64,000 nucleotides of DNA from a virus, in the IMG/VR virus record IMGVR_UViG_3300009168_000004, positions 1 to 64,000 of that record. One strand, 5' to 3'. Position numbers and translations under genes: made by a program. The notes beneath the pieces were generated by a model. It did no database searches, had not been told where the DNA came from, and was given only the letters and a program-made list of their open reading frames with translations. This document shows positions 6,185 to 11,928 of this stretch, piece after piece (position 1 is the first letter of the stretch; every line of letters starts with the position of its first letter).

Positions 6185-6317
6185 TGCCTTCTCCTGTGCC
6201 ATTCAAATTCTCGAACGCCTGCCCGAGCTGGCGGGCCTTCAGCTTGGCGACCACCGCCCTCTCCGCCTCGCGAACGAGGCGGGACATCTCGGTGGCGATG
6301 GTCTCGCTGTCCCACAT
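5979..6317 (-). CDS. small helical protein; 3' part overlaps the GGCT gene out of frame
   Basis: Starts at ATG 6317, which overlaps the upstream stop (ATGA). The first 45 residues look like a genuine charged helix (MWDSETIATEMSRLV, EAERAVVAKLKARQLGQAF). The frame then stays open for another 205 bases inside the cyclotransferase gene, where composition looks like out-of-frame translation. Either the protein really has this long overlap, or a stop was lost by a frameshift near 6190. Only the N-terminal part is supported. Confidence 0.35.
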   Translation of the reverse strand: MWDSETIATEMSRLVREAERAVVAKLKARQLGQAFENLNGTGEGNDDEARHDLVLQRPDEGPGPADAGVCVRDLDERLWEPLALGPSIVPGRGDDQGDVSDEERGLPLHLQL

Positions 6318-6514
6318 CAGTCCGCCGAGATCCATCCCAGGTCGACCGGACCGAGGAGGACGCGGATGAAGGTGCCGCCCATGTAGGCTTCGTCGCCAGG
6401 GTGGTGCGGGCGGAACTCGATGTCGACGACCGTCCCGAAGGAGCGGGTGTTGCCGAAGCGGTAGTCGTCGCCGATGCGGAAGTCTGAGTCGTCGCGGTCT
6501 GAGCGGAAGTCCAT
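6317..6514 (-). CDS. hypothetical protein, 65 aa
   Basis: 65-residue acidic protein (MDFRSDRDDSDFRIGDDY), beta-rich in its second half. The ATG at 6514 has AGGAGATCACGACC upstream and is first after the promoter at 6544-6576; the stop overlaps the next start. Function unknown. Confidence 0.6.
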   Translation of the reverse strand: MDFRSDRDDSDFRIGDDYRFGNTRSFGTVVDIEFRPHHPGDEAYMGGTFIRVLLGPVDLGWISAD

Positions 6515-6543
6515 GGTCGTGATCTCCTGTTGCCGTTGGAAGC

Positions 6544-6576
6544 ACTCTACTCATGAAACCATTTGCAGAGTGTCAA
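6544..6576 (-). promoter_or_regulatory. left-arm promoter family, member 5
   Basis: Minus-strand TTGACA (576-571 of the kilobase), 21 bases starting CTCTGCAAA, then TAGAGT (549-544). It drives the unit from 6514 to 4647, which includes the first cyclotransferase. Confidence 0.55.
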
Positions 6577-6589
6577 CGCCGGCGAACTT

Positions 6590-7372
6590 TCAGGACGCCG
6601 CCTCCGCCGCCGGGGGAGGGAGCAGGATCGTGCCCTGCGCAGGCTCGGAGGTGTCGGGCTTGATCTCGTCGTCGGTCATCGAGGGCGACCGGGGCGTGAT
6701 GATCAAGTCCTTCGCCAGGTTCGGCGCACCGCGCTGGCGGTGCCGGTAGGCCAGGTACTCGGTCACGTCCTTGCCCGCCCAGCTCTGCTGCAGGGCGACG
6801 TCCAGGTAGGCCGGGTCGAGCCCACAGTCCACGTAGCCCTGCTCGATCGTCTTGAGGTAGGTCTCCGACGGGGGCTGGATGCCTTCGTCGTTCATCTGGT
6901 AGAACAGGACCCTGTAGACCTTCTTGTTGCCCCGGAGCTTGAAGTAGGACTTCCGGTAGGCCCCGGAGCCGACGCCCTCGTAGCGATCGAGCTTCGCCTC
7001 GTCCCGAGCCGTGATCGACCAGAGCGCACCGGGGCAGCGCGACCCCTCCTTGACCGTCACGTCGGCCACGCCCCGGAAGACCAGGGCGCAGTCGTCGACG
7101 TAGAGGGCGCGCCGGTACTTGGCACCGGGGCATCGCTTCTCCATCTGCGCCGCGTTCAGGTTGGAGCCGTAGGCCCAGTAGAGCTGCCGGACCTCGGGCT
7201 CCGGCCGGGTGCTCCGGACGATGGGCCGGTCCTTCCACACCCGCTCGGGCGTCAGCCGCTCCCTGGTGATGTCGTCGGCCCGGTCCTGCCAGGGCTCGCG
7301 CTTCGGGCCAGTGGTGGTCGGCATGTTGCGCTCGGCCATCCACTCGCTCAGGTTCTTGTATCCTCGTGCCAC
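6590..7372 (-). CDS. gamma-glutamylcyclotransferase-like (GGCT) protein 2
   Basis: 260-residue protein. A basic 65-residue N-terminal extension precedes a GGCT fold with the signature LYWAYGSNLN (YGSN loop) and the catalytic-type block KLDRYEGVGSGAYRK, whose Glu is the expected acid/base. After the domain (about 180 on) comes a C-terminal tail rich in Pro, Ala and acidic residues. Compared with the first GGCT gene this one has the canonical YGSNL motif and both termini are extended. It lies in one unit with a 77-residue gene and the amidoligase, supporting a joint role in building and cleaving gamma-glutamyl or amide linkages. The start is ATG 7372. Confidence 0.8.
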   Translation of the reverse strand: MARGYKNLSEWMAERNMPTTTGPKREPWQDRADDITRERLTPERVWKDRPIVRSTRPEPEVRQLYWAYGSNLNAAQMEKRCPGAKYRRALYVDDCALVFRGVADVTVKEGSRCPGALWSITARDEAKLDRYEGVGSGAYRKSYFKLRGNKKVYRVLFYQMNDEGIQPPSETYLKTIEQGYVDCGLDPAYLDVALQQSWAGKDVTEYLAYRHRQRGAPNLAKDLIITPRSPSMTDDEIKPDTSEPAQGTILLPPPAAEAAS

Positions 7373-7373
7373 T

Positions 7374-7607
7374 TCACTTCTCCTGTGCCAGTTCGATCAG
7401 TCCAATGTGGAGCAGATCCTTTACAAAGTCGTCAAACGAAGAGGTTCGAATTTCTCCTCCAGTCTGCATGACGATCCGCTCGGCCGCCTGCTTCATCCAG
7501 GTCGTGTCGTCCCCGACGGGGGAGTGGGAGGTCCGGTGCATGTGGCGGACCAGGGCTTCCGGGGTGGCCGCGTCGACCACCCGGCCGTCTACGATGTACG
7601 TGGTCAT
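7374..7607 (-). CDS. hypothetical protein, 77 aa
   Basis: 77-residue protein between the amidoligase and the second cyclotransferase, one base from the stop of the former and one from the start of the latter. ATG 7607 has GGAGCTCGCTGAC upstream. A short beta start (MTTYIVDGRVVDA) is followed by helices; no motif is recognised. Its placement suggests an accessory role to its neighbours, but nothing in the sequence shows what. Confidence 0.6.
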   Translation of the reverse strand: MTTYIVDGRVVDAATPEALVRHMHRTSHSPVGDDTTWMKQAAERIVMQTGGEIRTSSFDDFVKDLLHIGLIELAQEK

Positions 7608-7608
7608 G

Positions 7609-8619
7609 TCAGCGAGCTCCTCGGTTGAAGTGCACCGTCCGGGCGGCGAAGTAGGACTTCTCCGCGTCGTCGGCCTTGATAGCGTCCATCAGCTCATCCA
7701 GGTTGGCAGCCTGCTTCGGGCCCTCCTTCGAGGCTGCCGAAATCTTCAGGCAGAACCTGACCCAGTTGATGACCTTCTCCGCCTCGACCGTGCCCTGGTG
7801 GTGGCGGAACTCGATCGTGCCGTGCTGCCAGAAGGACTGCAGGTTGACCTTCCGATAGCGGTTGCCGTCCCGCATCGCCTGCACACCGTGCCGGCGGAAC
7901 GACTCTGAGCTGCCGTTCGTGTGGTAGGCTGCCGCAGCGACCTGGTCCACAGTCTGGGCGGCCATCAGCATCATCACGTTGAACCGGATCGGCTGGCAGA
8001 ACATGTTGGCCGTCCCCCGTCGGGAGGGGCTCATGAACCGATCGATCGTCGACTCAGCCGAGGAGTAGAGCTGGATGACGTTCTTGAAGAAGTCAGCCGA
8101 CTCGCCGCGGGCACCGATGTGGACGTGCAGACCGCACCGGACCGTGACCTTGCAGCCCATCGCCTTGAGGGCGTTGCAGACCGTGCGGACCTGCTGGAAC
8201 CCAGCCTCGCCCTGGAGGGGAGGGCTGACCGCCTCAGCGCCGCGGTCGTAGCCGACGGACTGGTCGGTCACGATCTTCCAGTGCCGGCGGAGGGAGTGGT
8301 TGTAGCCCTCTTCGTGGCACTCGACGCCAGCCTCGGTCACCTTCCGGGCGCAGGTCGCCAGGGTCATCCCGGCGGGGCGGACGAACTCCAGCTCGACGCC
8401 GAAGGTGAAGGCGGCCAGGTCGTAGCCGACCGGGGCCGTCGGGGACGTCAGGGCTGACGTCTGACCGAGCTGAGCCCGGAGCCAGTTCAGCCGCTCCCGA
8501 CGGTAAGCGATCGTCTCGAGGGGGCCGTTGAGGGTGCGAACGCGGCGGACGCCGCGGGCCTGTGCGAGGGGAACGAGGTCGTTCCATTCCGCTTGAAGCT
8601 GACGAAGAACCGAAACCAT
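7609..8619 (-). CDS. COOH-NH2 amidoligase (amidoligase_2 family)
   Basis: 336-residue member of the glutamine-synthetase-fold amidoligase family PF12224. Landmarks: FGVELEF at about residue 73 (the metal-binding ExE strand), DQSVGYDRGAEAVSPPLQG at 119-137, KVTVRCGLHVHIGA (the HVH metal/ATP site), and WQHGTIEFRHHQGT (basic active-site strand). Such enzymes use ATP to join a carboxylate to an amine, making peptide-like bonds; their phage neighbourhoods were noted to contain GGCT and class II amidotransferase genes, both present here. The start is ATG 8619, with AGGAAAACAACGTC upstream. The N-terminal 60 residues are a helical extension. The substrate is unknown. Confidence 0.85.
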   Translation of the reverse strand: MVSVLRQLQAEWNDLVPLAQARGVRRVRTLNGPLETIAYRRERLNWLRAQLGQTSALTSPTAPVGYDLAAFTFGVELEFVRPAGMTLATCARKVTEAGVECHEEGYNHSLRRHWKIVTDQSVGYDRGAEAVSPPLQGEAGFQQVRTVCNALKAMGCKVTVRCGLHVHIGARGESADFFKNVIQLYSSAESTIDRFMSPSRRGTANMFCQPIRFNVMMLMAAQTVDQVAAAAYHTNGSSESFRRHGVQAMRDGNRYRKVNLQSFWQHGTIEFRHHQGTVEAEKVINWVRFCLKISAASKEGPKQAANLDELMDAIKADDAEKSYFAARTVHFNRGAR

Positions 8620-8654
8620 GACGTTGTTTTCCTGTGCCGGGAAGATCTACTGGT

Positions 8655-8681
8655 AGTATCCCATCCAAGCCCTAGTGTAAA
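8655..8681 (-). promoter_or_regulatory. possible sigma-70-like promoter for the amidoligase unit
   Basis: Minus-strand TTTACA (681-676 of the kilobase) and GATACT (660-655) spaced 15 bases, 36 bases before the amidoligase start. TTTACA here also matches the TTTACAT element of the control region at 16951-17217, so it may be an operator. Confidence 0.35.
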
Positions 8682-8713
8682 CCTGGCGGGGGGCGAAGAA
8701 GTTCAGTGGAGGC

Positions 8714-8745
8714 ACCATACAAGAGAAAAGTTTGCAGAGTGTCAA
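8714..8745 (-). promoter_or_regulatory. left-arm promoter family, member 6
   Basis: Minus-strand TTGACA (745-740 of the kilobase), 20 bases starting CTCTGCAAA, then TATGGT (719-714). It drives the amidoligase and second cyclotransferase unit, in tandem with the possible promoter at 8655. Confidence 0.6.
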
Positions 8746-8747
8746 CG

Positions 8748-8768
8748 GGGGCCGAAGCCCCCGATTTT
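8748..8768 (+). terminator. GC hairpin with T-rich tail
   Basis: GGGGGC-CGAA-GCCCCC hairpin followed on the plus strand by GATTTTATTTT; on the minus strand it lies just after the stop of the gene at 8773 with an A-rich side. It may act in both directions, separating that gene from the promoter at 8714. Confidence 0.5.
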
Positions 8769-8772
8769 ATTT

Positions 8773-9099
8773 TCAGGCCACCGGGTGGAAGACGGCGCAG
8801 TCAGAGTAGGCGCCCTTGATCTCGGTCCGGTACTGGTGGCCGTCGATCAGGACGACCTCGCCGTTGGTCAGGGCAGGCTCGACGTTCAGGCGGTCGATCT
8901 CGGCGCGGTCTGCATCGCTGTACGAGGACTTGATGCAGCCGGCGATCTGCATCGCCCAGTAGACGCCGTCGCCGACCTTCGCGTAGTCGCGGTAGAGGGC
9001 GGCGCGCATCGGCAGGTAGTCCTTGGCCCGACGGGGGTGGGCGACGTTGAAGGTGTTGACCTGGTCGAAGGAGCCGGTGGAGAGGGTGAGGGTGCGCAT
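8773..9099 (-). CDS. hypothetical protein, 108 aa
   Basis: 108-residue protein starting MRTLTLSTGSFDQV at ATG 9099, preceded by AGGACAACCCCG. Beta strands at both ends surround a helical middle (DRAEIDRLNVEP); no family is recognised. It is a monocistronic unit with its own promoter (9134-9165) and a terminator-like hairpin (8748-8768). Confidence 0.6.
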   Translation of the reverse strand: MRTLTLSTGSFDQVNTFNVAHPRRAKDYLPMRAALYRDYAKVGDGVYWAMQIAGCIKSSYSDADRAEIDRLNVEPALTNGEVVLIDGHQYRTEIKGAYSDCAVFHPVA

Positions 9100-9111
9100 C
9101 GGGGTTGTCCT

Positions 9112-9184
9112 GTGTCTGTGTTTCAGTGTCAGCACCATACTGCAAGAGTGTTTGCAGAGTGTTAACAGCAGAGACTTTGCAGAA
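9112..9184 (-). repeat. near-identical promoter/leader cassette, copy 1 of 3
   Basis: About 65 bases covering promoter, leader and the start of the upstream 3' region match the segments at 9391-9466 and 9771-9842 almost perfectly (TTTCAGTGTCAGCACCATAC on the plus strand, then the promoter and ACAGCAGAGACTTTGCAGA). The copy numbers suggest recent duplication of an expression cassette with different small genes attached. Confidence 0.8.
9134..9165 (-). promoter_or_regulatory. left-arm promoter family, member 7
   Basis: Minus-strand TTAACA (165-160 of the kilobase), 20 bases, TATGGT (139-134). The interior holds a dyad CTGCAA-ACACTC-TTGCAG. It drives the gene at 9099. Confidence 0.6.
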
Positions 9185-9189
9185 AATAA

Positions 9190-9384
9190 TCAGGCCTCGT
9201 CTCCGTTTATTTTTTGCATGGCTGCCACGCCCTCCGCGACGGTCATCGTGCCCGCGCCGACCGCCTCCATGACGGATCGCATGTCCGGGTTCATCCTGGC
9301 GCGGTGGCGGGCCTCTGCCTCCGGGTCGTGGGGTCGCGGGTTCTGCTGGCTCCAGCGTCCCACCGTCTTGTTTGGCTTTGCCAT
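9190..9384 (-). CDS. hypothetical protein, 64 aa
   Basis: 64-residue basic protein starting MAKPNKTVGRWSQQ at ATG 9384, with AAGGAACACGGAC upstream. The N-terminal 30 residues are Pro/Arg/His-rich and the C-terminal half is one helix (MRSVMEAVGAGTMTVAEGVA). It is a single-gene unit under the promoter at 9413. Function unknown. Confidence 0.55.
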   Translation of the reverse strand: MAKPNKTVGRWSQQNPRPHDPEAEARHRARMNPDMRSVMEAVGAGTMTVAEGVAAMQKINGDEA

Positions 9385-9390
9385 GTCCGT

Positions 9391-9466
9391 GTTCCTTTGT
9401 TTCAGTGTCAGCACCATACTGCAAGAGTGTTTGCAGAGTGTTAACAGCAGAGACTTTGCAGAAAAA
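9391..9466 (-). repeat. near-identical promoter/leader cassette, copy 2 of 3
   Basis: Matches 9112-9184 and 9771-9842 across leader, promoter and flanking sequence. Confidence 0.8.
9413..9444 (-). promoter_or_regulatory. left-arm promoter family, member 8
   Basis: Minus-strand TTAACA, 20 bases identical to member 7, TATGGT (418-413 of the kilobase). It drives the gene at 9384. Confidence 0.6.
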
Positions 9467-9537
9467 GAAACCGTCGGACCTCTTGGCGGCGCCGCGTGGC
9501 TAGCGGCCTTGCCTAGGATTGCTCCCGGGTCCGACGG
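9462..9537 (-). terminator. long-stem structured 3' element
   Basis: CCGTCGGACC (9471-9480) and GGTCCGACGG (9528-9537) form a perfect 10-bp stem enclosing 47 bases that contain further palindromes (GGCGGCGCCGC, GCTAGC, CCTAGG). On the minus strand it starts about eight bases after the stop of the gene at 9545 and is followed by TTTCTTTTTC, so it probably terminates that transcript. The complexity of the loop leaves room for a small structured RNA. Confidence 0.5.
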
Positions 9538-9544
9538 CAGGGCT

Positions 9545-9763
9545 TCAGACGCCGCGGGCGATCAGCTCGGCGTCGATCAGCATGGTCGAGAGGTGGTCCT
9601 CCATCTTGTCGACCCACTTGTCCGCGTAGCGGGCGGAGGCCGAGATCTCCAGGTGGTCGATGCAGAAGATGAACTTCTCGCCGGTGGCGAACCAGGCGCT
9701 CGCGTCGGCGATCGTCAGGACTTCCAGCTTCTTGGCGAGGTAGTTGGCGGTCGAGGTGGTCAT
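9545..9763 (-). CDS. hypothetical protein, 72 aa
   Basis: 72-residue protein starting MTTSTANYLAKKLE at ATG 9763, with AAGGAACACGCAG upstream. It has a helix, a short aromatic strand (GEKFIFCIDHLEIS) and a second helix; no family is recognised. It is a single-gene unit between the promoter at 9792 and the structured terminator at 9462-9537. Confidence 0.55.
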   Translation of the reverse strand: MTTSTANYLAKKLEVLTIADASAWFATGEKFIFCIDHLEISASARYADKWVDKMEDHLSTMLIDAELIARGV

Positions 9764-9770
9764 CTGCGTG

Positions 9771-9842
9771 TTCCTTTGTTTCAGTGTCAGCACCATACTG
9801 CAAGAGTGTTTGCAGAGTGTTAACAGCAGAGACTTTGCAGAG
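9771..9842 (-). repeat. near-identical promoter/leader cassette, copy 3 of 3
   Basis: Matches copies 1 and 2 across the leader, promoter and ACAGCAGAGACTTTGCAGA flank. Confidence 0.8.
9792..9823 (-). promoter_or_regulatory. left-arm promoter family, member 9
   Basis: Minus-strand TTAACA (823-818 of the kilobase), 20 bases identical to members 7 and 8, TATGGT (797-792). It drives the gene at 9763. Confidence 0.6.
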
Positions 9843-9843
9843 A

Positions 9844-9874
9844 AAAGATTGGGGGCTCCCGAAGGAGCCCCCGG
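9844..9874 (-). terminator. intrinsic terminator
   Basis: On the minus strand GGGGGCTCC-TTCG-GGAGCCCCC is followed by AATCTTTTC, a UUCG-capped hairpin with a U-rich tail just after the stop of the gene at 9880. Confidence 0.7.
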
Positions 9875-9879
9875 CCGGA

Positions 9880-10248
9880 TCACATCGCCCAGTAAGCCTC
9901 TGACGACGGGCTGCAGTAGCCCGGAGTGTTGCTGGCTTCCTGGTAGGCCTGGCCCGACAGGAGGTTGGTGCGGGTGACCGTGCGGACGACCTTCGTCGCA
10001 TAGTGGTCGATCGAGCAGGCGCCGTAGGGGCCAGGGCCGACGCCGGCGGTCCGGTTGTCGCCGTGGGTGCAGCCGTACTTCACGATGTCGGCAGCGTCCT
10101 TAGCGATCGCCCGCTCGTTGAACTTCCGGCAGGTCGCCAGGGCAGCGCCCAGGGTCTTGTACTTCTTCGCTTCGTGGGTCGCCGGGTTGCCGAACTTGGT
10201 GGGGCCGACCTGCATCGTCGAGGAGATGTGGTAGATTACGTAGGTCAT
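9880..10248 (-). CDS. hypothetical protein, 122 aa
   Basis: 122-residue protein beginning MTYVIYHISSTMQVG, then a basic helix containing KTLGAALATCRKFNERAIAK, then a Gly/Tyr/Ser-rich C-terminal half with a third Cys near the end (GYCSPSSEAYW). The pattern of a short strand, a gapped helix and 'K-A-L-T-A-x-N-x-x' resembles small phage proteins of unknown role. The ATG at 10248 is below the promoter at 10293 and above a strong terminator, so it is a single-gene unit. The leader pairs GGTGTCC at the promoter with the GGACACC at the ribosome binding site. Confidence 0.6.
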   Translation of the reverse strand: MTYVIYHISSTMQVGPTKFGNPATHEAKKYKTLGAALATCRKFNERAIAKDAADIVKYGCTHGDNRTAGVGPGPYGACSIDHYATKVVRTVTRTNLLSGQAYQEASNTPGYCSPSSEAYWAM

Positions 10249-10292
10249 CGGGGGTGTCCTGTTTGCCGGGGTTGGTCTGTTTCGGTATGGAC

Positions 10293-10324
10293 ACCATACA
10301 AGAGAACCTTCAACAGTCCATCAA
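10293..10324 (-). promoter_or_regulatory. left-arm promoter family, member 10
   Basis: Minus-strand TTGATG (324-319 of the kilobase), 20 bases containing TTGAAGG, then TATGGT (298-293). It drives the gene at 10248. Confidence 0.55.
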
Positions 10325-10401
10325 CGCGGGAAAAAATCAAGAGGAAAGTTTGGGGGCCGGACGGCGTGGTCAAAAGTCCGTCAACGAGGTCCAGCAAACG
10401 C

Positions 10402-10440
10402 CATGAGGTGCAAGAGGTGCAAGAGGTGGCGTGAGGTGGC
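10402..10440. repeat. GAGGTGCAA short-unit repeats, left copy
   Basis: Plus-strand units of about nine bases (GAGGTGCAA, GAGGTGCAA, GAGGTGG) followed by GTGAGGTGGCTCTCA. A similar run lies at 10789-10837 (GAGGTTCAA, GAGGTTCAT, GAGGTGCAA, GAGGTGC, then GTGTGGCTCTCA). The two runs flank the zinc/helix-turn-helix gene as imperfect direct repeats. Confidence 0.6.
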
Positions 10441-10442
10441 TC

Positions 10443-10778
10443 TCACGCCGCGCGTTCGATCCTGCACCTGCAGTGCTTCAGGACGTGGTGCATCTTGCCT
10501 GCGAACTTGTCGAGCATCTGGCGAACCGCAGTGCTGGACACCCCCAAGCGCCGCGCGACCTCGGCCTGCTTCAGCCCTTCGCACATCAGCAGGAAGGCGT
10601 GCTCTTTGCGGGCCATGTTGTACGCATCGACGCCGAGCGGCTGCTCCTGGTCGAGCACAAACCACGACGACTCGTCGTAGCACTGCCGCGGCTTCTCGCA
10701 CACCTCGCACCTGTTCCACCCGGCGAACAGGCCTCCGGGCCAGCGCTTCTTGGCGCGGCACGCTTCACAGTAGATCAT
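10443..10778 (-). CDS. zinc-ribbon plus helix-turn-helix protein, 111 aa
   Basis: 111-residue probable DNA-binding regulator. The N-terminus has two Cys pairs (CEAC at residue 4 and CEVC at 24), a zinc ribbon; residues about 66-95 form a helix-turn-helix (GLKQAEVARRLGVSSTAVRQ). The C-terminus is basic with Cys residues (KHCRCRIERA). The ATG at 10778 lies within one of two flanking short-unit repeat runs, and the unit may be read from the TTTACATCGTCCG element at about 10966. Target unknown. Confidence 0.7.
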   Translation of the reverse strand: MIYCEACRAKKRWPGGLFAGWNRCEVCEKPRQCYDESSWFVLDQEQPLGVDAYNMARKEHAFLLMCEGLKQAEVARRLGVSSTAVRQMLDKFAGKMHHVLKHCRCRIERAA

Positions 10779-10788
10779 CGGGGGGCGT

Positions 10789-10837
10789 GAGGTTCAAGAG
10801 GTTCATGAGGTGCAAGAGGTGCTCATGTGTGGCTCTC
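10789..10837. repeat. GAGGTTCAA short-unit repeats, right copy
   Basis: Partner of 10402-10440: four units of about nine bases followed by a GGCTCTCA copy. On the minus strand they read as repeated CACCTCTTG and lie in the untranslated leader of the zinc/helix-turn-helix gene. Confidence 0.6.
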
Positions 10838-10851
10838 ATCCTGGGGAACAG

Positions 10852-10901
10852 CCGACCGGGGCTTTTCGAGAGGGGGCTTCGAAGGGGACGGCCCCGGTCG
10901 G
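10852..10901. terminator. 11-bp inverted repeat, terminator-like
   Basis: CCGACCGGGGC (10852-10862) pairs perfectly with GCCCCGGTCGG (10891-10901), followed on the plus strand by TTTTAC. On the minus strand it lies 58 bases after the dCMP deaminase stop, ending the nucleotide-metabolism operon; the U-run is on the plus side, so orientation is unclear. Confidence 0.5.
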
Positions 10902-10955
10902 TTTTACTCCCAGGCCAGTACTGACACGACTCAGCTGGGCTGGAGCAGCCAGTGT

Positions 10956-10978
10956 GGATCAGCTCCCGGACGATGTAA
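10956..10978 (-). promoter_or_regulatory. TTTACATCGTCCG element inside the dCMP deaminase end
   Basis: The minus-strand sequence GTTTACATCGTCCGG matches the three elements of the control region at 16951-17217. It lies 190 bases above the zinc/helix-turn-helix gene, a plausible promoter or operator for it. Confidence 0.4.
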
Positions 10979-11477
10979 ACTCCTTCAGAAGCTTCACCTC
11001 GACGCCGGCCTCCCGGAACATGTCGCAGGCCAGCAGGGCCTTGCTCTGCCAGGGCTCGGCCTGCGGGATCTCCTCGCACACGACCCGTCGGACCCCGCAG
11101 GCGATGATGGACTTCGCGCACTCCTCGCAGGGGAAGAGCGTCGCCACCATCGTCGCCCCCTTCGTGTCGAACTTGGCGTTGTCGAGGGCGTTCCGCTCCG
11201 CGTGGATCGTGTAGAGGTACTTGGTCGCCCGGTGGTTCAGCCGGTCCTCCGTGTCCCTGAGCCCTGGCGGGAAGCCGTTGTAGCCGAGAACCAGGTCCCG
11301 ACGGTCGGCCCCGACCAGGACCGCGCCCACCTTGGTGCTCGGGTCCTTGCTGCACTGCTCCGCCCAGAAGTGGGCCAGCGCCATGTAGCGACGATCCCAC
11401 TTGTCCTGGTTCAGACGCGGCAGGCGGTAGTCCTCCTCGGGGCCTCCGAGCCCGCTGAGATCGATCTCATCGCCCAT
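10959..11477 (-). CDS. dCMP deaminase
   Basis: 172-residue zinc-dependent deoxycytidylate deaminase. The zinc and catalytic motifs are clear: HAERNAL (His ligand and proton-shuttling Glu) and FPCEECAKSI (two Cys ligands). Members convert dCMP to dUMP, feeding thymidylate synthesis and balancing pyrimidine pools. The start at 11477 (MGDEIDLSG) is chosen to limit overlap with the MazG-like gene, although ATG 11504 is possible. It is the last gene of the operon containing the thymidylate synthase homologue and the C5 methyltransferase. The 3' end contains a TTTACATCGTCCG element that may serve as a promoter for the next gene. Confidence 0.85.
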   Translation of the reverse strand: MGDEIDLSGLGGPEEDYRLPRLNQDKWDRRYMALAHFWAEQCSKDPSTKVGAVLVGADRRDLVLGYNGFPPGLRDTEDRLNHRATKYLYTIHAERNALDNAKFDTKGATMVATLFPCEECAKSIIACGVRRVVCEEIPQAEPWQSKALLACDMFREAGVEVKLLKEFTSSGS

Positions 11478-11928
11478 CGTGGTCACCGACGGGCTTCCCG
11501 GCATTCATCTCGTCGTACCACCACGCGATGCGGCGGTTCAGGATCGCCCGCTGGTCCGCGTCCGGGGGCTTCCACCCGGCGGGCTTCACCACGTCGAGCG
11601 AGTTCTTCCGCTTGGATCTGTCGTCGTCCCCGCCGGTCGCCCGCTCCTTCGCCATGTTCGCCCTCTGGACGGTGTCCCAGAGCTCGCCCCAGGGCAGCCC
11701 CATCATGTGCCCGGTGCCCAAGGCGACGTAGACGAGGTCGAGCAGCGCGTCCGCCGCCTTCTGAAGGCTGCCCTCCTCGACCGCCAGCTTGTACTCCAGC
11801 AGCTCCTCCATCATGAAGTCGAACCGGAACTTGCTGTCGCCCTCGCTGAGCAGCTTCGGCGGGCCGGCGTCCGACCGATCGAGCCCGAACTTCCTGTGGA
11901 AGGCGCCGACGTCTTCAAACATTCCCAT
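11467..11928 (-). CDS. MazG-like NTP pyrophosphohydrolase
   Basis: 153-residue all-helical protein of the MazG/PRA-PH superfamily. The metal-binding signature is visible as FMMEELLEYKLAV (EExxE-type) and, one helix later, DALLDLVYVALGT (ExxD-type equivalent), followed by the conserved VVKPAGWKPPD end. Such enzymes cleave NTPs or dNTPs to monophosphates plus pyrophosphate; in phages they are proposed to tune nucleotide or alarmone pools. The ATG at 11928 overlaps the end of the thymidylate synthase homologue by 14 bases and has AGGAGAAGCAGAATGGGA upstream. It sits between that gene and dCMP deaminase, matching a role in dCMP/dUMP supply. Confidence 0.8.
   Translation of the reverse strand: MGMFEDVGAFHRKFGLDRSDAGPPKLLSEGDSKFRFDFMMEELLEYKLAVEEGSLQKAADALLDLVYVALGTGHMMGLPWGELWDTVQRANMAKERATGGDDDRSKRKNSLDVVKPAGWKPPDADQRAILNRRIAWWYDEMNAGKPVGDHDGR

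Noticed and set aside
9471-9537. tRNA gene suggested by a 7-bp acceptor-like stem
   Set aside because: No T-loop (GTTCGA), D-loop or anticodon arm can be folded; the stem is 10 bp and followed by a U-tract, so terminator-like structure fits better.
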